5,208 nt of DNA from assembly GCA_017613055.1 (NCBI GenBank), contig JAGAES010000147.1, positions 1-5,208 on the forward strand, in the 5' to 3' direction. The notes under the pieces are model-generated. The model was not told where the DNA came from. It searched no databases and saw only the letters and a list, made by a program, of their open reading frames with translations. Below are positions 1 through 5,095 of this stretch, piece after piece. The DNA is from Lachnospiraceae bacterium (GTDB lineage: Bacteria; Bacillota_A; Clostridia; Lachnospirales; Lachnospiraceae). Numbering within the stretch: the stretch's first letter is position 1; every line of letters starts with the position of its first letter. Both the position numbers and the translations under genes were made by a program.

Positions 1-728
1 AAGCGGCCGGTCGGGTTGATGAATATCTTCGTGGCGTCCGTCATCATCTCCGCGGGGATAACGGCGTCGATAACGTACTTCTTAACGTCTTTATGAATCT
101 GCTCCTGCGTCACTTCCGGATCATGCTGCGTCGAAACGACGATCGCGTTCACGTGCACCGGCTTGCCGTTCTCGTCGTATTCAACCGTAACCTGCGACTT
201 GCCGTCGGGACGGAGATACGGAAGCGTACCGTTCTTGCGGACTTCCGCGAGTCGTCTCGTCAGCTTGTGCGCAAGGCTGATCGGCATCGGCATATACTCG
301 GGCGTCTCGTTGGTTGCATAGCCGAACATCATGCCCTGGTCACCCGCGCCGATGGCGGCAATGTCCTCGTCCTTCATCTCGCCGGTCTTCGCCTCAAGCG
401 CCTTATCCACGCCCATCGCGATGTCCTTACTCTGCTCATCGAGCGCCACAATCACGCCGCACGTGTCAGCGTCAAATCCGTACTTCGCGCGGTCATAACC
501 AATCTCACGGATCGTATCGCGAACGGTCTTCTGAATATCCACATAGCCTTCGCTCGTAACCTCGCCCATGACCAGCACCAAACCGGTCGTGATGGATGTT
601 TCGCAGGCCACGCGGCTCATCGGGTCCTGCTTAATCAGCTCGTCGAGAATCGCGTCGCTGATCTGGTCGCAAATCTTATCGGGATGTCCTTCCGTCACCG
701 ACTCTGAAGTAAACAATCTCTTCTCCAT
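1..728 (-). CDS. metK: S-adenosylmethionine synthetase (methionine adenosyltransferase), 5' part only
   Basis: MetK makes S-adenosylmethionine from methionine and ATP, releasing phosphate and pyrophosphate, in the cytosol; it is normally a homotetramer needing Mg2+ and K+. The minus strand reads open from the ATG at 728 to the window edge, giving 242 whole codons of a family usually near 395 residues, so about 60% is present and the C-terminal third is outside. Visible signatures are SVTEGHPDK (residues 10-18, with the His and Asp that act at the ATP/methionine site), [12 protein letters not shown] (127-138, the family signature 1), [11 protein letters not shown] (172-182) and the beginning of the INPTGRF segment at the edge. 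The start is fixed because an in-frame TAG lies 5 codons upstream; AGGAAG sits 5 nt before the ATG, and a second SD-like AGAGGAG lies further upstream. It follows murA in the same direction across a terminator. Codons look normal and no lesion is seen. Confidence 0.97.
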   Translation of the reverse strand, partial: MEKRLFTSESVTEGHPDKICDQISDAILDELIKQDPMSRVACETSITTGLVLVMGEVTSEGYVDIQKTVRDTIREIGYDRAKYGFDADTCGVIVALDEQSKDIAMGVDKALEAKTGEMKDEDIAAIGAGDQGMMFGYATNETPEYMPMPISLAHKLTRRLAEVRKNGTLPYLRPDGKSQVTVEYDENGKPVHVNAIVVSTQHDPEVTQEQIHKDVKKYVIDAVIPAEMMTDATKIFINPTGR

Positions 729-752
729 GGTTTCTTCCTAACTGTCTCCTCT

Positions 753-766
753 CGGCGTTACCGCCG
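753..766 (-). promoter_or_regulatory. Small GUAA-loop hairpin in the metK leader
   Basis: Minus-strand RNA can form CGGCG-GUAA-CGCCG, a 5-bp all-GC stem closed by a GNRA tetraloop. It ends directly before the distal SD-like AGAGGAG of metK. It has no U-tract, so it is not a terminator. It could stabilise the 5' end of metK RNA or tune ribosome access, but no known regulatory family is recognised. Confidence 0.4.
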
Positions 767-778
767 GAAAATGTGATG

Positions 779-809
779 AAAACAGTGCCGGAACAAACTT
801 CCGGCACTG
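779..809 (-). terminator. Rho-independent terminator after murA
   Basis: On the minus strand CAGTGCCGGAA and TTCCGGCACTG form an 11-bp perfect stem (799-809 with 783-793) around a 5-nt GTTTG loop, followed by TTTTC. It begins 10 nt after the murA stop. It should end most of the TPR-gene/murA transcript before metK. The U-tract is short, so read-through is possible. Confidence 0.88.
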
Positions 810-819
810 GAATGCCTTT

Positions 820-2109
820 CTATGCGAATTTCGGCTTACGGCGTCCGGGTGCGGCGGTCTGCTTCTCAATCGAAGCACCGAGCGCCCGAAGCTTCTCATC
901 GAAGTTTTCGTAGCCTCTTTCGATATATTCAATGTCCCGGATTACGGTTCTTCCCTCCGTTGCCAGAGCTGCAATCGTAAGTGCCGCGCCGGCACGCAGA
1001 TCCGGTGTGTTCAGAATGGCTGCGGTTGCCTTCTCGATTCCCTCGATGATGGCAACGTTGGAGCCCTCAACCTTAATATTCGCTCCCATTTTCCGAAGCT
1101 CCGCAACATACTTGAAGCGGTTTTCGAAGATGGTCTCATTGATATAGCTGGTTCCGTCGCCGAGCATCAGAAGCGCTGCCATCTGCGGCTGCATATCGGT
1201 CGGAAAACCGGGATATACGCGGGTCTTTACGGTGCTCGCGTGAGGTCTGCGGCTGCAGCACACACGAACGGAATCGTCGTATTCATTTACTTCCGCACCG
1301 ATTTCCACGAGCTTCGCGGAGATGGCTTCCAAGTGCTTCGGGATAACGTTCTTCAAAAGCACGTCGCCCTTCGTTGCGGCAGCCACGCACATAAACGTGC
1401 CTGCTTCAATCTGATCGGGAATGATGGAATAGGTGTTGCCGTGGAACTTCTGCACGCCGCGTACACGGATTACATCGGTACCTGCGCCCTTTATGTTCGC
1501 GCCGAGGCTGTTCAGGAAGTTGGCCACGTCTACGATGTGCGGCTCCTTCGCCACGTTCTCGATGATGGTCTGGCCTTCGGCCATGGACGCCGCAAGCATA
1601 ATGTTGATGGTTGCTCCGACGCTTACCACGTCAAGGAAGATATGGCTTGCGCGAAGATGCGATGCGGTGGCGTGAACGAAACCGTTCTCGGTTGTTACGG
1701 TTGCTCCGAGTGCCCGGAATCCTTTTAGATGCTGGTCAATCGGACGGGATCCGATATCGCATCCTCCCGGCATCGCTACGGTTGCATTGCCGCGCTTTCC
1801 GAGAAGCGCGCCGAGCAGGTAGTAGGACGCGCGGATCTTCTGGATGTAATCGTAATCCACCATTTCCGTGTGGATCGTCGCACCGCAAATCCGTACCGTG
1901 TGCCGGTCAACCCGGTCGACCACGGCTCCGATTGCCGCGATTGCTTCCAAAAGAACATTCGTATCGCTTACATCCGGCAGGTTTTCAATGGTAACGAAGT
2001 CGTCACACATAATCGCTCCGGCCAGAATTCCGAGCGCCGCGTTCTTTGCGCCGCTGATCGTTACCTCGCCGGCAAGCGACTTGCCTCCGTTGATCACGTA
2101 CTGTTCCAT
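820..2109 (-). CDS. murA: UDP-N-acetylglucosamine 1-carboxyvinyltransferase (MurA)
   Basis: MurA transfers enolpyruvate from PEP to UDP-GlcNAc, the first committed step of peptidoglycan synthesis, in the cytosol; it belongs to the EPSP synthase fold family and is the target of fosfomycin. The protein is 429 residues, normal for the family. Residues matching E. coli functional positions are visible: Lys22-Asn23 in SGAKNAAL, Arg93 in KIRAS, the catalytic Cys117 in PGGCDIGSRPID (E. coli Cys115), Asp305 in GFPTDMQPQ, Arg372, and Arg398 in YIERGY. Keeping Cys rather than Asp in the loop predicts fosfomycin sensitivity (inference). The ATG at 2109 is chosen because AGGAGG (2121-2116) sits 6 nt upstream and MEQYVINGG is the typical MurA start; in-frame ATGs at 2124 and beyond would swallow this SD. 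The last about 12 residues (TAAPGRRKPKFA) form an unusual basic tail. It lies 65 nt after the TPR gene and is probably co-transcribed with it. Many Firmicutes carry two MurA paralogues; which one this is cannot be told here. Confidence 0.98.
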   Translation of the reverse strand: MEQYVINGGKSLAGEVTISGAKNAALGILAGAIMCDDFVTIENLPDVSDTNVLLEAIAAIGAVVDRVDRHTVRICGATIHTEMVDYDYIQKIRASYYLLGALLGKRGNATVAMPGGCDIGSRPIDQHLKGFRALGATVTTENGFVHATASHLRASHIFLDVVSVGATINIMLAASMAEGQTIIENVAKEPHIVDVANFLNSLGANIKGAGTDVIRVRGVQKFHGNTYSIIPDQIEAGTFMCVAAATKGDVLLKNVIPKHLEAISAKLVEIGAEVNEYDDSVRVCCSRRPHASTVKTRVYPGFPTDMQPQMAALLMLGDGTSYINETIFENRFKYVAELRKMGANIKVEGSNVAIIEGIEKATAAILNTPDLRAGAALTIAALATEGRTVIRDIEYIERGYENFDEKLRALGASIEKQTAAPGRRKPKFA

Positions 2110-2115
2110 AAGAGT

Positions 2116-2121
2116 CCTCCT
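2116..2121 (-). promoter_or_regulatory. murA ribosome binding site
   Basis: A full-consensus AGGAGG lies 6 nt upstream of the ATG at 2109. It decides the murA start against longer in-frame options beginning at 2124 or 2178. Confidence 0.9.
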
Positions 2122-2131
2122 CATGGCTATA

Positions 2132-2222
2132 TCATTTGTCGGAAGGCACTTTAAATGCCTTCTCGATGGCTTCATCATTTATCCGAAAGCAGTCCGAGGA
2201 GCGCTTTCTCGATGGCCTCATC
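2132..2222 (-). repeat. Imperfect tandem duplication of the 3' end of the TPR gene, including its stop codon
   Basis: Copy A (2222-2175, 48 nt) encodes the true C-terminus DEAIEKALLGLLSDK plus TGA. Copy B (2176-2132, 45 nt) overlaps it by 2 nt and, in another frame, would encode DEAIEKAFKVPSDK plus TGA. The two start 46 nt apart, so B is out of frame with the gene and lies in the intergenic leader of murA. The ends are nearly identical while the middle differs and B lacks one codon. B looks like a relic of an older C-terminus or a small tandem duplication; it is unlikely to be translated unless ribosomes shift frame at the stop. Confidence 0.75.
2142..2162 (-). repeat. Inverted repeat in the TPR gene-murA gap
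   Basis: GAAGGCA and TGCCTTC form a 7-bp stem around a 7-nt TTTAAAG loop. It has no U-tract, so it is not a convincing terminator. It lies 21 nt upstream of the murA SD, inside the duplicated copy B, and could mark a processing or stability site in a shared mRNA. Confidence 0.35.
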
Positions 2223-4037
2223 ATCCTCCCGGAGAACGGCGTCAAGCGCCTGGGCCGCCAGGTCGGTGTGCACCTTGGTCGGTGCTTTGGAGACATCGTC
2301 CGCCTCCGGGCGTCCGTTCTCCATCTCATCCTTCACCGCATCGGCGATGTCACCGGAAATCTTCGTGAATTCCTCACCGAATGCTTCCTCCGCAGGTTCG
2401 GCTGCGAGTTTCACATCGTCATCATTAAGATCCGCGAAGAACGAAATCTGTCCGTCTTCTTCCTCGTTGTCGGCATACAGCGATTCCGATTCTTCTTCGT
2501 CCGGTTTAATCTCTTCAAAAGCATCGAATCCGTTCTCCGGCTCGGCTGCTTCTTCAGGCTCCGTCTCAACCTCTTCCGTCTCCGGCATCGGTACTTCTTC
2601 GGGTTCTTCGAAGAACTCGTCCGGTTCCGGCTCGGCTGCCGGTTCTTCCTTACGGTAACTGCTCGGGAGCGTTACCAGTGTCGGAACGGCGTCCTCATTA
2701 TCCCAGGAAGAACGGCTCTTGCGCTTTTCCTCCTGCGGGAAATAATCCCTAATCACGACATCGTCGTCATCATCTTCCTGCGTTCTTGCCTTTTCAATTG
2801 CAAGCGCAATAATATCAAGCTCTCCGAAGCTGTCGTCCGAAACGGCTTCCGGCTCCTCGGGAACTTCCTCATAAACGGGCTCGTCCGCGCTCTCCTCGGA
2901 AGCAGGCTCTTCTGCGTCCTCTTCGAAGAACGTGTCGTCGACTTCAGGCTCTTCCTCAACCGGTTCAGCATCTTCCGTTTCAAAACGGATTGTCTCCGTG
3001 GCATCTTCCGGAACGGATTCCTCCGCGGTCGGGAAGATGATATCTTCAACGGCTTCGAGATCCTCTTCTGCGGGTTCGGCTGCCTCGGCAGTCTCCTCTT
3101 CCGGCTCTTCTTCCGTTATTTCTTCTGCTTCTTCCGATTCGGCCGCTTCGGTCTCTTCCGGCTCAGTTTCCTCTTCGAAGAATCCTTCGTCTCCGGCGGG
3201 TTCCTCTGCTTTTACAGGCTCTGCCTCAAAACCTTCTTCGCTGAGCGCTTTCTCGCGGTCCTCCGCAATTGCTTCCGAAACCGTCTCGCCGATGGCTGCA
3301 GACAGATCAAAGAACGTATCGTCGTCCTTTGCCTCCGGAACGGTTTCCGTTTCGGGCTCCGGTTCTGCTTCCGAAACGGGTGCGGCGATTACGGGAACGT
3401 CCGGTGCTTCCTCATCGTCAAATTCTTCTTCGGCCGCAGGCTTCACCTCGGGCATCTTCACCGTTACGCCCTTCTCTGCACAGGCGCCGAGAAGAACATG
3501 GGCCTTGGCGGCAGATTCGGTACCGGCGAACCAGAGGAGCACATCCTTACATTCCTGTGCGCACTTCCGGTAATCTTCCATCTTGAAGTATGCCTTCGCA
3601 AGCTCCAGTCCCCAGACGTCGCTGTAATCCTCTTCCTTCAGTTTCGAAAGACTCTTTACGAGGTATTCGGGACCTTTGCCGAGCATTGCGTCCACGCGGT
3701 AACGGTATATCAGGCGCTCCGGATTGTCCGGCTCCTGTTTTCGGAATTCTCTTATATAGGTTTCCGCCTCTTCCGGGGCGTTCGTCTTCAGGCACAGTTC
3801 AATCAGACCTACCAGAACTTTGTGCGTCGAAGCGTGATTATGCATTTCCACATAGACTTCCTTGGCGTCTTCATAACGGCGCTTTTTGAGGAAGGCATTG
3901 GCCATCGTCATCAAGTCGCGAACGGAGCTGACTTTCTCGGGATTGACCTTCTCGGCAATCTGGACCGCCGAATCATAATCCCCTTCTTTCATATACTCTT
4001 TGATCGCATTGATTTTCGACGTAGTGGTCAAAAGCAT
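2175..4037 (-). CDS. TPR-like protein with a long acidic disordered region, function unknown
   Basis: The 620-residue protein has no signal peptide or membrane segment, so it is probably cytosolic. Residues 1-190 are helical with TPR-type spacing (for example GDYDSAVQIAEKVNP, RRYEDAKEVYVEM, APEEAETYIREF, EDYRKCAQECKDVL), suggesting a protein-binding solenoid of about four to five repeats. Residues about 197-560 are extremely rich in Glu, Asp, Pro and Ala and should be disordered; the region is broken by a basic/hydrophobic island (about 427-463, VVIRDYFPQEEKRKSR and after). Within it Phe-Phe pairs recur in acidic settings at 242-243, 286-287, 370-371, 475-476 and 533-534. A short helical end (about 560-620) closes it. 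The ATG at 4037 is preferred; the SD-like AAGGGAG is 12 nt away, rather long, and an in-frame TTG at 4049 that would add four residues (MWTT) abuts it, so the start is not certain. It has its own promoter and precedes murA by 65 nt. A role cannot be assigned; scaffold or adaptor is inference from architecture. Confidence 0.9.
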   Translation of the reverse strand: MLLTTTSKINAIKEYMKEGDYDSAVQIAEKVNPEKVSSVRDLMTMANAFLKKRRYEDAKEVYVEMHNHASTHKVLVGLIELCLKTNAPEEAETYIREFRKQEPDNPERLIYRYRVDAMLGKGPEYLVKSLSKLKEEDYSDVWGLELAKAYFKMEDYRKCAQECKDVLLWFAGTESAAKAHVLLGACAEKGVTVKMPEVKPAAEEEFDDEEAPDVPVIAAPVSEAEPEPETETVPEAKDDDTFFDLSAAIGETVSEAIAEDREKALSEEGFEAEPVKAEEPAGDEGFFEEETEPEETEAAESEEAEEITEEEPEEETAEAAEPAEEDLEAVEDIIFPTAEESVPEDATETIRFETEDAEPVEEEPEVDDTFFEEDAEEPASEESADEPVYEEVPEEPEAVSDDSFGELDIIALAIEKARTQEDDDDDVVIRDYFPQEEKRKSRSSWDNEDAVPTLVTLPSSYRKEEPAAEPEPDEFFEEPEEVPMPETEEVETEPEEAAEPENGFDAFEEIKPDEEESESLYADNEEEDGQISFFADLNDDDVKLAAEPAEEAFGEEFTKISGDIADAVKDEMENGRPEADDVSKAPTKVHTDLAAQALDAVLREDDEAIEKALLGLLSDK

Positions 4038-4129
4038 AGTCGTCCACAACTCCCTTTCCGGTAATGATGAACTGCGTCTTCCCGTCTAAATGGGCATACC
4101 CATATCATTTTATATATTACATCTACATT

Positions 4130-4158
4130 ATCATATCACCAAAACCGCATTCTAGCAA
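4130..4158 (-). promoter_or_regulatory. Sigma-A type promoter for the TPR gene (and probably murA)
   Basis: On the minus strand TTGCTA (4158-4153) and TATGAT (4135-4130) are separated by 17 nt, with a TG dinucleotide one base before the -10 (extended -10). The start point would be near 4123, leaving an untranslated leader of about 85 nt before the ATG at 4037. The leader includes a small ATGGG/CCCAT inverted repeat (4090-4103) that could be a weak hairpin. This is the best-placed promoter between the SRP RNA terminators and the coding sequence. Confidence 0.75.
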
Positions 4159-4263
4159 GGTTTTTCTTCGGTTTTTCCACAATTTATGCCGTTTTTTTCG
4201 CCTCCTATCCACAATATTCTGTGATTTTTCTGTGAACACACGGAAAATGTTACGATAACCCAC
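4159..4263. other. AT-rich non-coding stretch with DnaA-box-like sites
   Basis: This gap between the SRP RNA terminators and the TPR promoter has no credible gene. It is rich in T-runs on the plus strand and holds TTTTCCACA (4173-4181) and CTATCCACA (4205-4213), each one mismatch from the DnaA box TTATCCACA, same orientation, 32 nt apart. Weaker two-mismatch versions are at 4256-4264 and 4040-4048. With such short motifs in AT-rich DNA, chance is a serious alternative. Confidence 0.35.
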
Positions 4264-4290
4264 AAAAAAACGGCCAACCGAAGTTGACCG
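4264..4290 (-). terminator. Second terminator after the SRP RNA, UUCG tetraloop
   Basis: Minus-strand RNA forms CGGTCAAC-TTCG-GTTGGCCG, an 8-bp stem with one G-U pair and the very stable C(UUCG)G loop, followed by seven Us. It lies just after the SRP RNA's own U-tract and acts as a backup stop, isolating the TPR/murA unit from the RNA genes upstream. Confidence 0.93.
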
Positions 4291-4299
4291 ATACCGTCA

Positions 4300-4568
4300 A
4301 AAAAACCGTGCGGCACATGTTGAACTGCTTTTCAGAACGTTACCGAGGCAGTTAACTCGGTCCAGGTTTCCTCACGGCACATGAAAGATTCCGCTTAGTG
4401 CTGCTGCATTCCTGCCCTGACACGGTTCACAGATTTCCATTGCGCGAGACCCGGACGTCAACGCCACTTGCATCGGGCTGCTTCCGATCGGCACGCCCGC
4501 GATATGCCATCACCCCTGCTATAGCGGATTTCAGGTTCAGGGCACCGCTACCTCCCCGGCTGCACGGT
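4300..4568 (-). ncRNA. ffs: Signal recognition particle RNA (large Gram-positive form, 4.5S/6S scRNA)
   Basis: This is the RNA core of the signal recognition particle, which binds Ffh and targets ribosomes making membrane proteins to FtsY and the translocon. The hallmark domain IV (helix 8) is seen at 4420-4400: UCAGG, stem GCA, a GGAA tetraloop (4412-4409), stem UGC, then AGCAGC, the conserved symmetric and asymmetric loop strands that Ffh binds. The 5' part has the Firmicute Alu-domain consensus, starting GGTAGCGGTGCCCTG (4552-4538) and continuing to CCGCTATAGCAGGG. The 5' end ACCGUGC (4568-4562) pairs with GCACGGU (4311-4305), after which seven Us end the RNA. The length of about 269 nt matches the long Bacillus type rather than the 114-nt E. 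coli type. Ends are inferred from promoter spacing and the U-tract, so they may be off by a few bases. Confidence 0.96.
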
Positions 4569-4574
4569 GTTCCC

Positions 4575-4603
4575 AGTATACCTTTTTTCCCTTCAAATGT
4601 CAA
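4575..4603 (-). promoter_or_regulatory. Strong consensus promoter of the SRP RNA gene
   Basis: TTGACA (4603-4598) is a perfect -35 and TATACT (4580-4575) a 5/6 -10, separated by exactly 17 nt with an A-rich spacer. A start six to seven bases downstream gives the first paired base of the SRP RNA (about 4568). It is as expected for a highly expressed stable RNA. Confidence 0.93.
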
Positions 4604-4647
4604 CGGAAAGCTCAACAAATGCTACTCCTTTCGCGCTTTATTGAAAT

Positions 4648-4676
4648 AAAAAAGAATCCCGAAAACCGAGATTCTT
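4648..4676 (-). terminator. Rho-independent terminator of the rRNA/tRNA operon
   Basis: AAGAATCTCG and CGGGATTCTT form a 10-bp stem with one G-U pair and a 5-nt GTTTT loop, running into a T-rich tract. It begins 8 nt after the tRNA-Cys 3' end and so closes the 23S-tRNA transcript. Confidence 0.92.
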
Positions 4677-4683
4677 CTTTAAG

Positions 4684-4754
4684 AGGCGCGAACCGGATTT
4701 GAACCGGTGATCAAGGTGTTGCAGACCTATGCCTTACCACTTGGCTATCGCGCC
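4684..4754 (-). tRNA. tRNA-Cys(GCA)
   Basis: A complete 71-nt cloverleaf: acceptor GGCGCGA with TCGCGCC, D arm GCC/GGC, anticodon loop CTGCAAC with GCA at 4722-4720, T arm ACCGG/CCGGT with loop TTCAAAT, and discriminator U73, the known identity base for tRNA-Cys. CCA is not encoded (CTT follows) and must be added by nucleotidyltransferase. One oddity is a U-U mismatch at the top of the anticodon stem (27-43), where G-U is commoner, and C at loop position 38. It is the last gene before the operon terminator. Confidence 0.97.
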
Positions 4755-4768
4755 GAATTATATAGCCA

Positions 4769-4813
4769 GTCATAAGGACTCCGTCAGTTGCTTCGCAACT
4801 GCCACCTCATGAC
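4769..4813 (-). repeat. Nested hairpin a, between tRNA-Asn and tRNA-Cys
   Basis: In minus-strand RNA the outer arms GTCATGAGG and CCTTATGAC form 9 bp with one G-U pair. Inside is a perfect 7-bp hairpin, CAGTTGC-GAA-GCAACTG (4801-4785), with an asymmetric internal loop (3 and 7 nt). It fills most of the tRNA spacer and may guide precursor processing. It has the same design as the hairpins at 4992-5031 and 5037-5076. Confidence 0.75.
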
Positions 4814-4818
4814 ATGTA

Positions 4819-4891
4819 CTCCCCCTGTTGGACTCGAACCAACGACATTGCGGTTAACAGCCGCATGCTCTACCGACTGAGCTAAGGAGGA
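4819..4891 (-). tRNA. tRNA-Asn(GUU)
   Basis: A complete 73-nt cloverleaf: acceptor TCCTCCT with AGGGGGA (one U-G pair), D arm GCTC/GAGC, anticodon stem TGCGG/CCGCA with loop CTGTTAA and anticodon GTT at 4858-4856, T arm GTTGG/CCAAC with loop TTCGAGT, and discriminator G73 as expected for Asn. CCA is not encoded. It lies about 200 nt after the 23S gene and is probably processed from the rRNA operon precursor; no separate promoter is convincing. Confidence 0.98.
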
Positions 4892-4913
4892 AGACTGAAA
4901 GCTCCCTTTGTAG

Positions 4914-4943
4914 CAAAATAAAGGACTTTCGTCCTTTGTTTTG
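4914..4943. repeat. Hairpin d in the 23S-tRNA spacer
   Basis: The inner part on the minus strand is AAAGGAC-GAAA-GTCCTTT, a 7-bp stem with a GNRA loop. It continues past one mismatch with CAAAA/TTTTG, 12 paired positions in all. The mismatch is C-A in minus RNA but T-G on the plus strand. It could act as a weak terminator or processing signal; the Ts after it are part of the extended stem, so strong termination before the tRNAs is doubtful. Confidence 0.55.
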
Positions 4944-4991
4944 TCTCATTATTCATTGTGCCTTCAAAAAATCATACTGAAAAAGAATGTA

Positions 4992-5031
4992 GCAAACGCC
5001 ATTAGAAGCCGACTTCGTCGGCGGCGTTCGC
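4992..5031 (-). repeat. Nested hairpin b in the 23S-tRNA spacer
   Basis: Outer arms GCGAACGCC and GGCGTTTGC give 9 bp with one G-U pair in minus RNA. The inner hairpin GCCGAC-GAA-GTCGGC (5022-5008) stacks directly on the outer stem, with a 7-nt bulge (TTCTAAT) on one side only. It is the second of three similar structures in this operon's spacers. Confidence 0.75.
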
Positions 5032-5036
5032 GTAGG

Positions 5037-5076
5037 TCACGAGATTACTTCCCACTTCGTGGGCCCCTTCTCGCGA
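5037..5076 (-). repeat. Nested hairpin c, just after the 23S 3' end
   Basis: Outer arms TCGCGAGA and TCTCGTGA give 8 bp with one G-U pair in minus RNA. The inner hairpin is CCCAC-GAA-GTGGG (5063-5051), with internal loops of 5 and 6 nt. It begins about 20 nt after mature 23S, where precursor rRNA is trimmed, and is the third structure of the same design. Confidence 0.75.
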
Positions 5077-5095
5077 CATCTCCTTGTAAGAAATC

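Noticed and set aside
93..707. Plus-strand open frame opposite metK.
   Set aside because: It lies wholly over a clear metK sequence and its product has no recognisable motif.
1240..1728. Plus-strand open frame opposite murA.
   Set aside because: It is a shadow of conserved murA codons, including the catalytic region on the other strand.
2120..2155. Possible separate murA promoter (TTTAAA with TATAGC, 18 nt apart).
   Set aside because: Each hexamer matches only 4/6 and the pair overlaps the duplicated coding relic; co-transcription from 4158-4130 is simpler.
2136..4064. A 642-codon open frame on the plus strand, opposite the TPR gene.
   Set aside because: It is the mirror of the GAA/GAG-rich coding strand, which gives TTC/CTC-rich antisense without stops; the product is a Phe/Arg/Leu-rich composition with no domain, and the minus-strand gene has promoter and TPR pattern.
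4160..4264. Replication origin, because of the DnaA-like boxes in AT-rich DNA.
   Set aside because: Only two one-mismatch boxes, and none of the usual origin neighbours (dnaA, dnaN, rpmH) in the window.
4398..4649. Open frames on both strands across the SRP RNA.
   Set aside because: The sequence is fully explained as structured SRP RNA with promoter and terminator.
4974..4998. Possible promoter for the tRNAs: TTGCTA and TATGAT on the minus strand, the same hexamers as the TPR promoter.
   Set aside because: The spacer is only 13 nt, too short for a sigma-A promoter.
4769..5076. CRISPR array or REP-type repeat cluster.
   Set aside because: The hairpins share architecture, not sequence, and there are no regular repeats and spacers.
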